Positions 52,773 through 62,035 of a DNA stretch of 64,000 bases are shown one piece after another. Both the position numbers and the translations under genes were made by a program. Source of the stretch: Flavobacterium sp. 1355 (lineage in GTDB: Bacteria; Bacteroidota; Bacteroidia; Flavobacteriales; Flavobacteriaceae); assembly GCF_017833415.1 (NCBI RefSeq), contig NZ_JAFICC010000001.1:248001-312000 (forward strand), read 5' to 3'. The notes under the pieces were generated by a model. It made no database searches, was not told where the DNA came from, and was given only the letters and a program-made list of their open reading frames with translations. Position 1 is the stretch's first letter. The number at the start of each line of letters is the position of its first letter.

Positions 52773-53993
52773 ATGAAAAACTTAGGAATAAAAATATCCC
52801 TTTATCTCAATTATTTTGTCTTTGCTATTTTATTGAATAGTGTTGGCATTGTAATTCTTAAATCGCAAAAAAATTACGGAGTAGATGAAGTACAGGCCAG
52901 TATTCTGGAAGCCTTCAAAGACATGCCTATTGCTATTGTCTCTTTCTTTATAGCCTCATTTCTCCCCCGTATAGGCTACAAGAAAGCAATGCTTACAGGT
53001 TTGGCCCTGGTAACTCTGGCCTGTATTTCAATGTATTTCGGAAATTCTTTTGACAATGCCAAAATATTATTTGCCACTGTCGGTGTATCTTTTGCCCTGA
53101 TAAAAGTTTCGGTTTATTCCCTGATCGGTACCGTAACAGAAAATCAGAAAGAACACAATGCCTTGATGAGTAGTATTGAAGGTGTTTTTATGATCGGAAT
53201 TGCGCTGGCGTATTTTTTATTTCCTGCTTTTAATAATGAAAACGATCCTAATTCATGGTTAAATGTCTATTGGTTTTTGGCAGGTTTATCTATAGTCTCT
53301 TTTTTATTCCTGTTTTTTACCAAATTTGAAGAAACTGCAGTAGCAGCCGGAGCCAATTTTACAGATGATTTTCTGCAGATGTTTAAGCTCATAGCCAAAT
53401 TGTTAACAGTTATTTTTGTAATAAGTGTTTTTTTATTCGTCATGATCGAGCAGGGAATACTTTCCTGGCTGCCAACGTTTAATACCAAAGTGCTTCATTT
53501 GCCTGAAAACATAAGTATCATGATGGCAAGTATTCTGGCGATTTCACTGGCAATAGGCCGATTAGTAGCAGGTATCATAACCAAAAAAGTAAACTGGATT
53601 TGGGTTTTATCGGTTTGCATAATAGCCGCCATGTTAATCGTTTATTTTGTCCTTCCAAATGTAGTTGGACTGGAAGTTAAAAACATTAATACACTTGCTG
53701 ATATTCCGCTTATTGCATTTGCATTTCCTTTGATCGGCTTGTTTATTGCGCCAATATATCCTTTGCTAAATTCGATAGTATTGAGTTCGCTCCCAAAAAA
53801 CCTGCAGAGTTCCATGACAGGATTAATTGTTATTTTTTCTGCTTTGGGCGGTACATTAGGTTCACGTATTACAGGCTGGTTATTCAAAAATGAAGGTCCC
53901 GAAAAAGCATTTTATTTTACTTTGATTCCCATGTCTTTATTGTTGATTTCCTTTTTTATTCTCAAAAAAATTACCTCGAAAAATGAAATTTAA
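52773..53993 (+). CDS. MFS transporter, probable trehalose/sugar permease
   Basis: 406 residues from ATG 52773. An in-frame TTG at 52677 would put the start inside the preceding terminator and add a Cys-rich tail, so I reject it. 12 membrane helices (LGIKISLYLNYFVFAILLNSVGIVILKSQ, FKDMPIAIVSFFIASFLPRIGYKKAML); the sequence has the form of an MFS with a central loop near residue 200. Encoded between a TonB receptor and a trehalase, with 11 bases overlapping the trehalase start, so translationally coupled. It likely moves trehalose across the inner membrane. Confidence 0.9.
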   Translation: MKNLGIKISLYLNYFVFAILLNSVGIVILKSQKNYGVDEVQASILEAFKDMPIAIVSFFIASFLPRIGYKKAMLTGLALVTLACISMYFGNSFDNAKILFATVGVSFALIKVSVYSLIGTVTENQKEHNALMSSIEGVFMIGIALAYFLFPAFNNENDPNSWLNVYWFLAGLSIVSFLFLFFTKFEETAVAAGANFTDDFLQMFKLIAKLLTVIFVISVFLFVMIEQGILSWLPTFNTKVLHLPENISIMMASILAISLAIGRLVAGIITKKVNWIWVLSVCIIAAMLIVYFVLPNVVGLEVKNINTLADIPLIAFAFPLIGLFIAPIYPLLNSIVLSSLPKNLQSSMTGLIVIFSALGGTLGSRITGWLFKNEGPEKAFYFTLIPMSLLLISFFILKKITSKNEI

Positions 53994-55848
53994 ATTACAC
54001 ATAAATCAGACTCTTGCTCAATTACTGGCTCAGGAAGATACTGATGGCGACAAAAAAATAACCATTGATGACAAAGGCCCAAAAAGCTTTTTGCTCCAGG
54101 ATGAAAAAGGTAATTCTATTGCAATTGAAGGAACGTACCAGCTTTCTAATTTGCTGCAGGAACTCGCATTATCTAAAAAAGGCAATAATGAGTTTGCCGA
54201 AATCGACTTAACCGAAATCACAGAAGATCCGGTTAAAAGAATTTCCAGAAAAATAAAAGACTTGTACTGGAAAGGCCTTACACGAACGATAGACGCTGCC
54301 GGAGTAAAAAAAATAGTAGAAGACGACAAAATAGAAAATGCAGTTTCGTATCTGTATGTTCCTACGGGCGATGCTTTTGCTTTTGAGTATTTCAAAAATT
54401 TAGAAGCCTCAAATCCAAGGTTAAAAGTGGTTCACTTGCCCGAAGATATTTCACCGGAATATGTTTTATCACTCAACAAAAAACCTGGAATTCTGGCTTT
54501 GGCTCTTCAAACCAAAAATGGCAAAACCGACGGAATTCCTTTTGTAGTTCCAGGAGGAAGATTTAATGAAATGTATGGCTGGGACAGTTATTTTATTGCG
54601 ATGGGACTTTTGATTGATGATAAAATTGATCTAGCTTTTGGCATGGCCGAAAACTTTAAATATCAGATTGATCATTACGGAAAAATCCTAAATGCCAACA
54701 GAAGTTATTATTTGACCCGCACACAGCCGCCCTTATACACTTCTCTAATTATAGACATTATCGAGAAATCAAATCCCGATATTTCATGGATTGAGAAACA
54801 TTTAAAAACAGCAATCAAAGAATACAAGACTGTTTGGATGGAGGAGGGAAAACGACTTACTGCAAATGGATTAAACCGATATAAAGCAGAAGGCATCGGA
54901 CTTCCGTTTGAGGTAGAAGAGGGTCATTTTGATGATATTTTAGAAAAATATGCACCAAAGTATAATCTCTCAACAAGAGAATTTGAAAAAAAATATCTGG
55001 AGAGAGAGATCTTAGATGCCGATTTGGATCACTACTTTACCCATGACAGGAGCATGCGCGAAAGCGGTCATGATACAACCAACAGATTAGTCGGTATTTG
55101 TGCTGATTTAAACACAGTTGCGATCAATAGTCTGCTGTATAAATACGAATGTGATATTTCTTTTTTGATTTCAAATTACTTCAGTGATAAATTTATTTAT
55201 AACACTGACCAGATTTATTCCGGTAATTACTGGAATAAAAAGGCGGAAGAACGCAAACAAAAAATTAATGAATTGTGCTGGAATGAAGAAAGCGGAATTT
55301 ATTTTGATTACAATTTTGAGATAGAAAAACAACATCATTTTGAAGCGGCAACGACATTTTATCCCTTATGGGCAAAAATTGCTACACAGGAACAAGCTGA
55401 AATTTTAGTCAAAAAAACATTGCCGAAATTTAAAATGAAAGGAGGCATTGCCGGAAGCACAAAATCATCGGTTGCAAAAGTAAGTGACAATGCTCCGGTA
55501 AGGCAATGGGATTATCCGTTTGGCTGGGCTCCGCATCAGATATTTTTATGGAAAGGCTTATTAAACTATAATTTTCAGGATGAAGCACAGGAAATGATCT
55601 ATCGCTGGTTGTGGCTTATAACCCGAAACGCTGTTGATTATAATGGTACAATTCCCGAAAAATTTGATTTATCAATTAGCTCACACAAGATTTTTGCCGA
55701 ATATGGCAATGTCGGAACCGAGTTTAATTATATAACCGAGGAAGGTTTTGGCTGGATGAATGCTTCGTACCAATTTGGCCTTACACTTTTGAATCCGGAC
55801 TTAAAAGAAAAATTATCCGGTTTGATCGATCCCGATAATTTATTTTAA
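53983..55848 (+). CDS. GH37 trehalase resembling fungal neutral trehalase
   Basis: 621 residues, no signal peptide, so cytoplasmic. Trehalase signature 1 (PGGRFNEMYGWDSYF) and signature 2 (QWDYPFGWAPHQ) are intact, as are RSMRESGHDTTNR, which supplies catalytic-site residues of GH37, and the C-terminal EEGFGWMNASYQ. The N-terminus carries EDTDGDKKITIDDKGPK, an EF-hand-like loop, followed by GTYQLSNLLQELALSKKG; both segments are hallmarks of fungal neutral trehalases (Nth1 type) and are absent from TreA/TreF. Reaction: trehalose to two glucose. Its start overlaps the permease stop by 11 bases; a terminator follows. Confidence 0.94.
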   Translation: MKFKLHINQTLAQLLAQEDTDGDKKITIDDKGPKSFLLQDEKGNSIAIEGTYQLSNLLQELALSKKGNNEFAEIDLTEITEDPVKRISRKIKDLYWKGLTRTIDAAGVKKIVEDDKIENAVSYLYVPTGDAFAFEYFKNLEASNPRLKVVHLPEDISPEYVLSLNKKPGILALALQTKNGKTDGIPFVVPGGRFNEMYGWDSYFIAMGLLIDDKIDLAFGMAENFKYQIDHYGKILNANRSYYLTRTQPPLYTSLIIDIIEKSNPDISWIEKHLKTAIKEYKTVWMEEGKRLTANGLNRYKAEGIGLPFEVEEGHFDDILEKYAPKYNLSTREFEKKYLEREILDADLDHYFTHDRSMRESGHDTTNRLVGICADLNTVAINSLLYKYECDISFLISNYFSDKFIYNTDQIYSGNYWNKKAEERKQKINELCWNEESGIYFDYNFEIEKQHHFEAATTFYPLWAKIATQEQAEILVKKTLPKFKMKGGIAGSTKSSVAKVSDNAPVRQWDYPFGWAPHQIFLWKGLLNYNFQDEAQEMIYRWLWLITRNAVDYNGTIPEKFDLSISSHKIFAEYGNVGTEFNYITEEGFGWMNASYQFGLTLLNPDLKEKLSGLIDPDNLF

Positions 55849-55852
55849 AAAC

Positions 55853-55881
55853 AAATCCTGACAATTTACCTGTCAGGATTT
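55853..55881 (+). terminator. Terminator of the trehalose operon
   Basis: AAATCCTGACA and TGTCAGGATTT pair perfectly over a 7-nt loop, followed by a T run. Confidence 0.85.
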
Positions 55882-55906
55882 TTTATTAAAGCATTCAGGA
55901 TACAGG

Positions 55907-56806
55907 CTAAAATTTATAATTAATTTGAGCTGATGCATAAGGGGATAACTGAAACTGATAATTATTGTTATTATTGAAAATGTTTTTGAGGTTTCTTTCT
56001 GTAAAATACGCAGGTCGCATAGCACTGATTCCGAGAGTAACAGGAAGTGAAATATTTTTAGTGATTTTAAACTCAGGCCTTAATCCCGTTACGACATACT
56101 GATGTGTAAATATCACATCTTTTCCGTCTTTTTCCAGAAGAGCCAGTTGCCCGTTCATTTCGCCTATTAAACTTAAGGTCATATATTTACTTATTTCATA
56201 ACCAGCCGATAGTTGAAATCCGCTCACAAGCGAAACATTAAAAGTATATTTTCCCGGAGAATTATAATTAATATACAAAGCAGGAAATATCATTGGATAA
56301 CCAAAAGCATTGTTGAAGGCAACGCCGCCTCCGAGGTCTAATTTTGAGTTGATTTTTTTGATGAATATAGCGCCGGCATTTCCAAGAACATTTCGGGCAC
56401 CCATCTTTGAAATTTTGGTCTGATCAGTATAAATTCCCGCACCGGCAAAGGTTAGCATATTCCATTTTTTGTTTAACGGAGTGATATTAAATAAGGAAAA
56501 TTGCGCATTGACAATATCCGACAATAGCATATCCTGAGTGAAATTTTTATTTTTTAACGAAGTATAAGAACCCGAAAGCGCTACACCCCAAACGACTGCA
56601 AGACTGTCTTTGTTTATTTTCATCGAAATCGGAATTTTGGCGTTCACCTGATAAACCGCTGCAGAACCTTTGCTTTCTCCCAATTTGTTATTGTTTTCAT
56701 CGGCATAATGGGATTCTCCAAAATATTCGGCCTGAATATTTATCTGCGCTTTTACTTGTGTAGCAGCAAGTAATAATAATAACAAAGTAATCAATCCTGT
56801 TTTCAT
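55907..56806 (-). CDS. Outer-membrane beta-barrel protein (DUF6268-like)
   Basis: 299 residues with a signal peptide (MKTGLITLLLLLLAATQVKAQ) and alternating hydrophobic beta strands to an aromatic C-terminus (INYKF), typical of an outer-membrane barrel. Composition and segments such as MLTFAGAGIYTDQT and GLRPEFKITKNISLPVTLGISAMRP fit the DUF6268 family. Function unknown. Divergent from the LytS/LytTR pair at 56953, which might control it. Confidence 0.8.
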   Translation of the reverse strand: MKTGLITLLLLLLAATQVKAQINIQAEYFGESHYADENNNKLGESKGSAAVYQVNAKIPISMKINKDSLAVVWGVALSGSYTSLKNKNFTQDMLLSDIVNAQFSLFNITPLNKKWNMLTFAGAGIYTDQTKISKMGARNVLGNAGAIFIKKINSKLDLGGGVAFNNAFGYPMIFPALYINYNSPGKYTFNVSLVSGFQLSAGYEISKYMTLSLIGEMNGQLALLEKDGKDVIFTHQYVVTGLRPEFKITKNISLPVTLGISAMRPAYFTERNLKNIFNNNNNYQFQLSPYASAQINYKF

Positions 56807-56952
56807 CTTTATATATTTTTAATTTGACAGGGCAAAACTATTATATCATACCAGTGCATTTTTTTGCTTTTGACTAGTGGTCGTGATTTGTTGACCAACG
56901 GTAAGTGCTGCGGATAGAAAATAAATTAATTTTACAATCTAATTTTGTCATT

Positions 56953-57981
56953 ATGTTTACTATCAAAAGAGCGAGTCTGCTTTTCTGGACTTTTCTGTTC
57001 CTCATTGTTCTGCTGCAATTATCACTCTCTACTAGCCCTGATTTTGGCTTTGGAGTCGCTTTTATTCATGCTGTTGTACTCGTTTTGACTTTGCGGGTGC
57101 ATGTTTATTTTCTTAATCTTCTGATCAAAAAATATATTTATACGCACAATACCGCAGATTTTGTCTTTTCTGCTCTATCAATTAGTTTACTGACATCGGT
57201 TTTGCTTACTGCCGAAAGCTATTTTCTAACCATTATGATGTTGTCTACCACTGTTCTGCACGACAATGACATCATATCACTATTTTGTGGGATGCTGTTG
57301 GTCAGCATCCTGATTTCGGGAATGAGTTATTCGATTGAATTGTATAAACAGAATATTGCTTCGGCCAAAAGACATCAGGAATTACGAAATAATGTTCTCG
57401 AAATGGAAATTGATCATTTAAGAACACAACTAAGTCCGCATTTTACTTTTAATATTCTCAATAACCTGCAATTTCTAATTCGCAAAGATCAGGATGAAGC
57501 TTTGGAACTTTTATCCAGATACAGCAAGATATTACGTTATTATGTATATGAATCTCAAAATAAATGGATTAAGTTAGATGATGAAGTTTCTTTTCTTAAA
57601 CATTATTTTGAATTAGAAAAAGACCGATCCGGCGAAGATCTTGAAATTTCTTGTCAATGGGATATTCCTGAAAATACACTTGTGATAATTCCTTTTCTGC
57701 TTTCAACTTTTGTAGAAAATGCTTTTAAACATGTTTCCTCTTTTACAGAAAGAAAAAATTACATAAAGCTGCATGTTTTTCTAAAAGATGAAAATCAATT
57801 GGTCTTAAATATAAAAAACTCAGCAGAACAACATTCACAAAGCATTAAAAAGGAAGGAGTTGGTTTGAAATATGTAAAGAAAAGACTGGAACTTTCTTAT
57901 TCTGATAATCATGAACTAGAACTGACTCAGGATACTGATTCTTATAGTGTTCAGTTGCTATTAAATTTAACCAGCGTATGA
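56953..57981 (+). CDS. LytS-type sensor histidine kinase
   Basis: 342 residues from ATG 56953; a GTG at 56905 is in frame but adds a non-helical tail, so I prefer the ATG. Four membrane segments in the N-terminal 145 residues, then the LytS/His_kinase core with the phosphorylated His in HLRTQLSPHFTFNILNNLQFLI, and an HATPase (IIPFLLSTFVENAFKHVS, KKEGVGLKYVKKRLEL). It overlaps the LytTR regulator gene by four bases (ATGA), so the two form a kinase/regulator pair. Confidence 0.93.
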   Translation: MFTIKRASLLFWTFLFLIVLLQLSLSTSPDFGFGVAFIHAVVLVLTLRVHVYFLNLLIKKYIYTHNTADFVFSALSISLLTSVLLTAESYFLTIMMLSTTVLHDNDIISLFCGMLLVSILISGMSYSIELYKQNIASAKRHQELRNNVLEMEIDHLRTQLSPHFTFNILNNLQFLIRKDQDEALELLSRYSKILRYYVYESQNKWIKLDDEVSFLKHYFELEKDRSGEDLEISCQWDIPENTLVIIPFLLSTFVENAFKHVSSFTERKNYIKLHVFLKDENQLVLNIKNSAEQHSQSIKKEGVGLKYVKKRLELSYSDNHELELTQDTDSYSVQLLLNLTSV

Positions 57982-58670
57982 AATGTATTGTAATAGACGA
58001 TGAAAGAATCGCCAGGGAAGGCTTGCAGTCATTTATCAGGGAGTTTGATTTTTTAAGCAATGCCGGTGTTTTTTCTAATGCGCATCTTGCACTCGAAAAA
58101 TTAAAAAACGAAACCGTAGACCTGATTTTTCTGGACATCGAAATGCCATTGCTCAATGGACTGGAGTTTGCAAAACTTATTTCTGACAAACCTTCGATGA
58201 TTATTTTTACCACAGCTTATTCTGAATATGCATTAAAAGGATATAAAGTCAATGCTATTGATTATCTGGTAAAGCCGATATTTTTTGAAGATTTTAAAGC
58301 TGCCGTTTTCAAGGCAAAAAAGATGTATGATTTGATGTATCAGCAGGAACAGGTTTCAAAACCAATGTTTTTTAAAGAAAACGGCATTACAATAAAAGTG
58401 CAGCCGTCGCAGATCTTGTATATCAAAAGCATGCAGAATTACATTGAAATTTACTCAGAAAACAGCAAGAAAATTATCATTCACCAGACGTTAAAAAGCA
58501 TAATAGATGAACTTCCTGAGAATGATTTTTTACAGATTCACCGCTCTTATATTGTGAATGCCAAATACGTAACGCACCTTGAAGGTTTTATACTAAGAAT
58601 AAAAGAGGTCTGTCTGCCAATTGCAAGAAACAGAAAAGGTGCTATAATGGAACGATTTAAAAACGATTAA
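57978..58670 (+). CDS. LytTR-type response regulator
   Basis: 230 residues. Receiver domain (CIVIDDERIAREGL; phosphoacceptor in LIFLDIEMPLLNG; Lys in YLVKPIFFEDFKA) followed by a LytTR DNA-binding domain (VQPSQILYIKSMQNYIEIYS, DFLQIHRSYIVNAKYV). Partner of the upstream kinase; targets unknown. Confidence 0.95.
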   Translation: MKCIVIDDERIAREGLQSFIREFDFLSNAGVFSNAHLALEKLKNETVDLIFLDIEMPLLNGLEFAKLISDKPSMIIFTTAYSEYALKGYKVNAIDYLVKPIFFEDFKAAVFKAKKMYDLMYQQEQVSKPMFFKENGITIKVQPSQILYIKSMQNYIEIYSENSKKIIIHQTLKSIIDELPENDFLQIHRSYIVNAKYVTHLEGFILRIKEVCLPIARNRKGAIMERFKND

Positions 58671-58700
58671 AAAAAATTTCATTAAAAATAATAAATAAAA

Positions 58701-58731
58701 GAATGTTCATTCATTTATTATTTTATCTTTG
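58701..58731 (+). promoter_or_regulatory. Operator and -7 promoter motif of the second TetR gene
   Basis: GAATGTTCATTC (58701-58712) is a palindrome typical of TetR operators, followed by TATCTTTG (58724-58731), matching TAnnTTTG. The ATG at 58747 lies about 10 bases after the expected start site, favouring it over an in-frame TTG at 58729. Confidence 0.6.
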
Positions 58732-58746
58732 TCAAAAAATAATGGC

Positions 58747-59343
58747 ATGAGAATACGGGATATTGATAAGGAAAAACTGGTAATAGAGAACGCAATTGAT
58801 CAAATTGTCCGGGACGGATTTCAGGGTTTCAGTATGAACAAGCTTGCAAAAGCCTGTAATATCTCTGTAGCGACATTATATATTTACTATAAAGACAAAG
58901 ATGATTTAATTCAGAAAATAGGAGCTAGTGTAGCTCTTGAATTTTTTTCGAGTACGATTAAGAATTTTTCTCCCGATATGTCTTTTGAGGAAGGATTGTG
59001 GATACAATGGGTAAACAGGGCTGAATTTACCATGAAATATCCTAAGAACGTAGCTTTCTTTGAGATTATCAAACACTCGCCTCACGGAGAAATAATTTTA
59101 AATTCTACTACGAAGTTTTCAGATTTCAGAATGATTATGAAACAATTTATAGATAAGAGTCTGCATAATAATGAACTAACCTGCATGTCATTTGAAGTAT
59201 TTTGGGCTATTGCTTACGGACCATTATATACTTTGTTAAACTTTCATACTGAGGGTAAGAGTATGGGAGGGAAGCCGTTTTCACTTACCAATACAATGAT
59301 GAAAGAAGCTTTTGATGCTACTATAAAAGCTTTAAAACCATGA
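58747..59343 (+). CDS. TetR/AcrR-family regulator
   Basis: 198 residues from ATG 58747. N-terminal helix-turn-helix: IENAIDQIVRDGFQGFSMNKLAKACNISVATLYIYYKDKDDLIQKI. The C-terminal helical part has no recognised ligand signature. First of three same-strand genes (regulator, 75-residue protein, MFS transporter) with gaps of 6 and 18 bases. Confidence 0.93.
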   Translation: MRIRDIDKEKLVIENAIDQIVRDGFQGFSMNKLAKACNISVATLYIYYKDKDDLIQKIGASVALEFFSSTIKNFSPDMSFEEGLWIQWVNRAEFTMKYPKNVAFFEIIKHSPHGEIILNSTTKFSDFRMIMKQFIDKSLHNNELTCMSFEVFWAIAYGPLYTLLNFHTEGKSMGGKPFSLTNTMMKEAFDATIKALKP

Positions 59344-59349
59344 AAAATT

Positions 59350-59577
59350 ATGAAACCAGATTTAAATACCATACACATTTTTAAAACCAATATTAAAAAA
59401 ACCGAGCCTGGTTGTACTATGCATCAAACTCTGGACAATCACACAGCTATACAGCAATGGAGTATAGATCATGAAGATGTTGATTGTGTATTGCGTGTAG
59501 TTTCAGAAACGCTTGAACCAAAGGCGATTACTGCAATTATCAATGCTCTTGGATATGAATGCCAGGAATTGAATTAA
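59350..59577 (+). CDS. Small HMA-like hypothetical protein
   Basis: 75 residues. The pattern of a short beta-alpha-beta fold (NTIHIFKTNIKK..., DHEDVDCVLRVVSETLEPKAITAIINALGYECQEL) resembles heavy-metal-associated (HMA/CopZ-like) domains, but the CxxC metal site is missing; only single cysteines are present. Sits between a TetR regulator and an MFS transporter on one transcript. Function unknown; a small-molecule or metal sensing role is guesswork. Confidence 0.75.
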   Translation: MKPDLNTIHIFKTNIKKTEPGCTMHQTLDNHTAIQQWSIDHEDVDCVLRVVSETLEPKAITAIINALGYECQELN

Positions 59578-59595
59578 CCAAATTAACCAATTCAA

Positions 59596-60843
59596 ATGGA
59601 AAATACTACAGTAGAAAGCACTGCTTTTACTTCAAAACAAATCATAATTATTGCCATTCTGGCGCTTTTACAATTTACTGTTATACTTGATTTTGTTATC
59701 ATTTCTCCATTGGGAGATATCTTAATGAAAACGCTTGACATGACAACAGCCAAATTTGGGTTTACCGTTTCTGCTTATGCCTTCAGCGCCGGAATTTCGG
59801 GATTGCTTGCTGCGGGTTTTGCTGATAAGTTTGACCGAAAAAAACTGCTGATTTTCTTTTATACCGGCTTCATTATAGGTACTGTTTTTTGTGCATTCGC
59901 TATAGATTACACCACATTACTTTTAGCACGAATCTTTACCGGTCTTTTTGGAGGTGTAATTGGTTCGGTTTCACTTGCGATTGTGACAGATTTATTCGTA
60001 ATCAAACAAAGAGGGCGTGTGATGGGGTTTATACAAATGGCGTATGCAACAAGCCAGATTTTAGGAATTCCGCTTGGGTTGTATTTTGCCAATCATTGGG
60101 GCTGGCATTCTTCGTTTATCATGATTGCTGTTTTGGGCGTATTGATTCTTATTGCCGTTCTGACTCAAATGCAGCCAATTACGAAACATCTCGAATTACA
60201 ATCAGACAAAAGTCCTTTTCTTCACCTTTGGCATACGCTAAGTAACAAAAACTACCAGATAGGATTTGCCTCTATTGCTTTGCTTTCGGTTGGAGGTTTT
60301 ATGTTACAGCCATTCGGAAGCGCTTATTTGGTCAATAACATCCATATTAGTCAGTTACAATTGCCAATGGTGTTTTTCTTTACAGGACTTTCGGTACTTT
60401 TTATAATGCCTATAGTTGGTAAGTTAAGTGACAAAGTAAGTAAATTTTGGCTGTTTACTGCCGGATCCATACTTTCTATAATTATGATTGTGATTTATAC
60501 CAATCTGGATCCTATTCCGCTTTGGGAAGTTGTAGTCATTAACATGATATTGTTTATGGGAATCATGAGCCGTATGATTCCTGCAACAACCTTAAATACA
60601 GCAATTCCCGAAATGAAAGATCGCGGAGCATACATGTCTATTACATCATCATTACAGCAAATCGCAGGAGGAATAGCAGCTGTTTGTGCAGGATTTATTG
60701 TGCACCAGAAAACAAAAGCATCACCATTAGAAAACTATGATATTCTGGGTTATGTGATTGCTGTGATTACGCTTTGTTCTGTTGTCTTAATGTGGAGGGT
60801 AAGTCAGTTAGTGAAATCTAAAAATGATGGTTCGGTGAAGTAG
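59596..60843 (+). CDS. MFS efflux-type transporter
   Basis: 415 residues, 12 membrane helices (IIIIAILALLQFTVILDFVIISPLGDILMKTL, YAFSAGISGLLAAGFADKFDRKKLLIFFYTGFIIGT, including the DHA1 A motif GFADKFDRKK). Similar to AraJ/drug-resistance type MFS exporters. Third gene of the TetR unit, so probably induced by a compound it exports. A terminator follows. Confidence 0.92.
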   Translation: MENTTVESTAFTSKQIIIIAILALLQFTVILDFVIISPLGDILMKTLDMTTAKFGFTVSAYAFSAGISGLLAAGFADKFDRKKLLIFFYTGFIIGTVFCAFAIDYTTLLLARIFTGLFGGVIGSVSLAIVTDLFVIKQRGRVMGFIQMAYATSQILGIPLGLYFANHWGWHSSFIMIAVLGVLILIAVLTQMQPITKHLELQSDKSPFLHLWHTLSNKNYQIGFASIALLSVGGFMLQPFGSAYLVNNIHISQLQLPMVFFFTGLSVLFIMPIVGKLSDKVSKFWLFTAGSILSIIMIVIYTNLDPIPLWEVVVINMILFMGIMSRMIPATTLNTAIPEMKDRGAYMSITSSLQQIAGGIAAVCAGFIVHQKTKASPLENYDILGYVIAVITLCSVVLMWRVSQLVKSKNDGSVK

Positions 60844-60863
60844 GGTTAAAAATAATTTTAAAC

Positions 60864-60892
60864 AAAAAGGTAATCGAAAGATTGCCTTTTTT
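60864..60892 (+). terminator. Terminator after the TetR/MFS unit
   Basis: AAAAAGGTAATC and GATTGCCTTTTT pair (one G-U) over GAAA, followed by a T run. Confidence 0.7.
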
Positions 60893-61433
60893 GTTTTTAG
60901 ATCTGTATAAAACTACTTAAATCCAAAAATATTAAAGTAGCTTTCATAAAGAGCTCTTAAGGACCTGTGAAGAATTATAATATGATCAAATTATTAATAA
61001 TTATATATCCATAACATTTATGAAAGAAAAATCAATTTTTGATAATTTTCCTTTAAATTTTAAGTCAACCAATAGTTTATAATTCATAAGTAATTATTTT
61101 TAATCTAAAAGACCTTTAAACTGAAAGTTCTCTTGAAGTCTAATTCCCCATCGCTGGCACAAGCGTCCCGCTAGTGAAAGAGATCAAAATCAATTGATTT
61201 CAATTTGTTTAATCACTCTTATCTTGTAAATATATGTGTCTAAAAAATGTGGCAAAATTTGACAAGTTCTTGTCTGGTAAACAAATCTATATTTTTCCTC
61301 TTATTTATTATTATTTTGAGCTAATGTAATCAATACTCTGCGTTCACAAGAAAGATTTTTCGTACTAGCAATTATGTTTTATATAATATAAAAGCAAAAG
61401 CCACTCCGTTAGGAATGGCTTTGTTAAATCGAG
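60893..61433. other. Non-coding region with first copy of the 260-base repeat
   Basis: No gene is visible. The first ~250 bases are AT-rich with no element I can name. The repeat copy at 61148-61407 occupies most of the remainder. A hairpin (AAAGCCACTCC / GGAATGGCTTT, one G-U pair) at about 61398-61424 is the probable terminator of the minus-strand SEL1-type gene. Confidence 0.6.
61148..61407. repeat. 260-base non-coding direct repeat, copy A
   Basis: Runs from CCATCGCTGGCACAAGCGTC to AAAGCCACTCC. Copy B at 62036-62290 is the same over nearly its whole length, with scattered substitutions and one-base indels in homopolymers. It begins with a GC-rich palindrome (GCGAGCG / CGCTCG type, degraded here). 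Confidence 0.9.
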
Positions 61434-62001
61434 TTATTCTAAAATTCCTCCACTTAATTTCTTCGCTTCTTGTAATAGGGAATTACCAAGTGTGGCATTT
61501 TTAGCTAAATATTTACCTTCTAAATAGTACTTACCAAGAATATATTTAGCGTTTGGATGTTCTTTATCAGAAGCTTTTTCTAGATAATGTAGAGCCCATC
61601 TTTCTGCTCTCTTCATCTAAAAAATCAATTTCAGGTAAGCTTGTGGATGAATTTTTTTTATCCAATGCTGCTAATGCCATAAATACATTTAATGATGCTT
61701 CTGAATAATTCCATTTGTTTGAAACGATGATTGAATAAATCAATACATTATCATACGTATCAACCTTTACTATACTATCATAAAAGTTTTTATCAAACTT
61801 ATCAATTAACCTTTCTTTAAATTTTGGATTTAAATCATCCTCACTTTGTGCATCATTTAAGTGCGTGTCATTAAATTCAGCAACATACTTTTTCTTATAA
61901 TCTCTAACTGCTGAATTAGTAACAAAATCAGTATAGTATTTTAATGCTATCACTAAAATTATTAGACTAAGAGCAATGTTTAAAAACAATTTTCTTTTCA
62001 T
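61434..62001 (-). pseudogene. Frameshifted SEL1/TPR-like exported protein gene
   Basis: The 5' part (from ATG 62001) encodes a membrane anchor or signal (MKRKLFLNIALSLIILVIALKYY) and a soluble domain, then runs on out of frame after EIDFLDEE near 61615. The +1 frame continues as AERWALHYLEKASDKEHPNAKYILGKYYLEGKYLAKNATLG, a typical SEL1-like repeat, to a stop at 61434. One-base indel in the GAGAG stretch near 61605-61615 would join them. It may be a real decay or a sequencing error. The ATG at 61616 could also start a separate short ORF, but the SEL1 repeat then lacks a signal. Flanked by the two copies of the 260-base repeat. Confidence 0.65.
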
Positions 62002-62035
62002 GATTTTTTAAATTAATTTTTGCTTACTTAGGTTT

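Noticed and set aside
59889..60245. 118-codon frame inside the MFS gene at 59596
   Set aside because: Overlaps a membrane-protein gene in another frame; Cys/Arg/Phe-rich, no homology visible.
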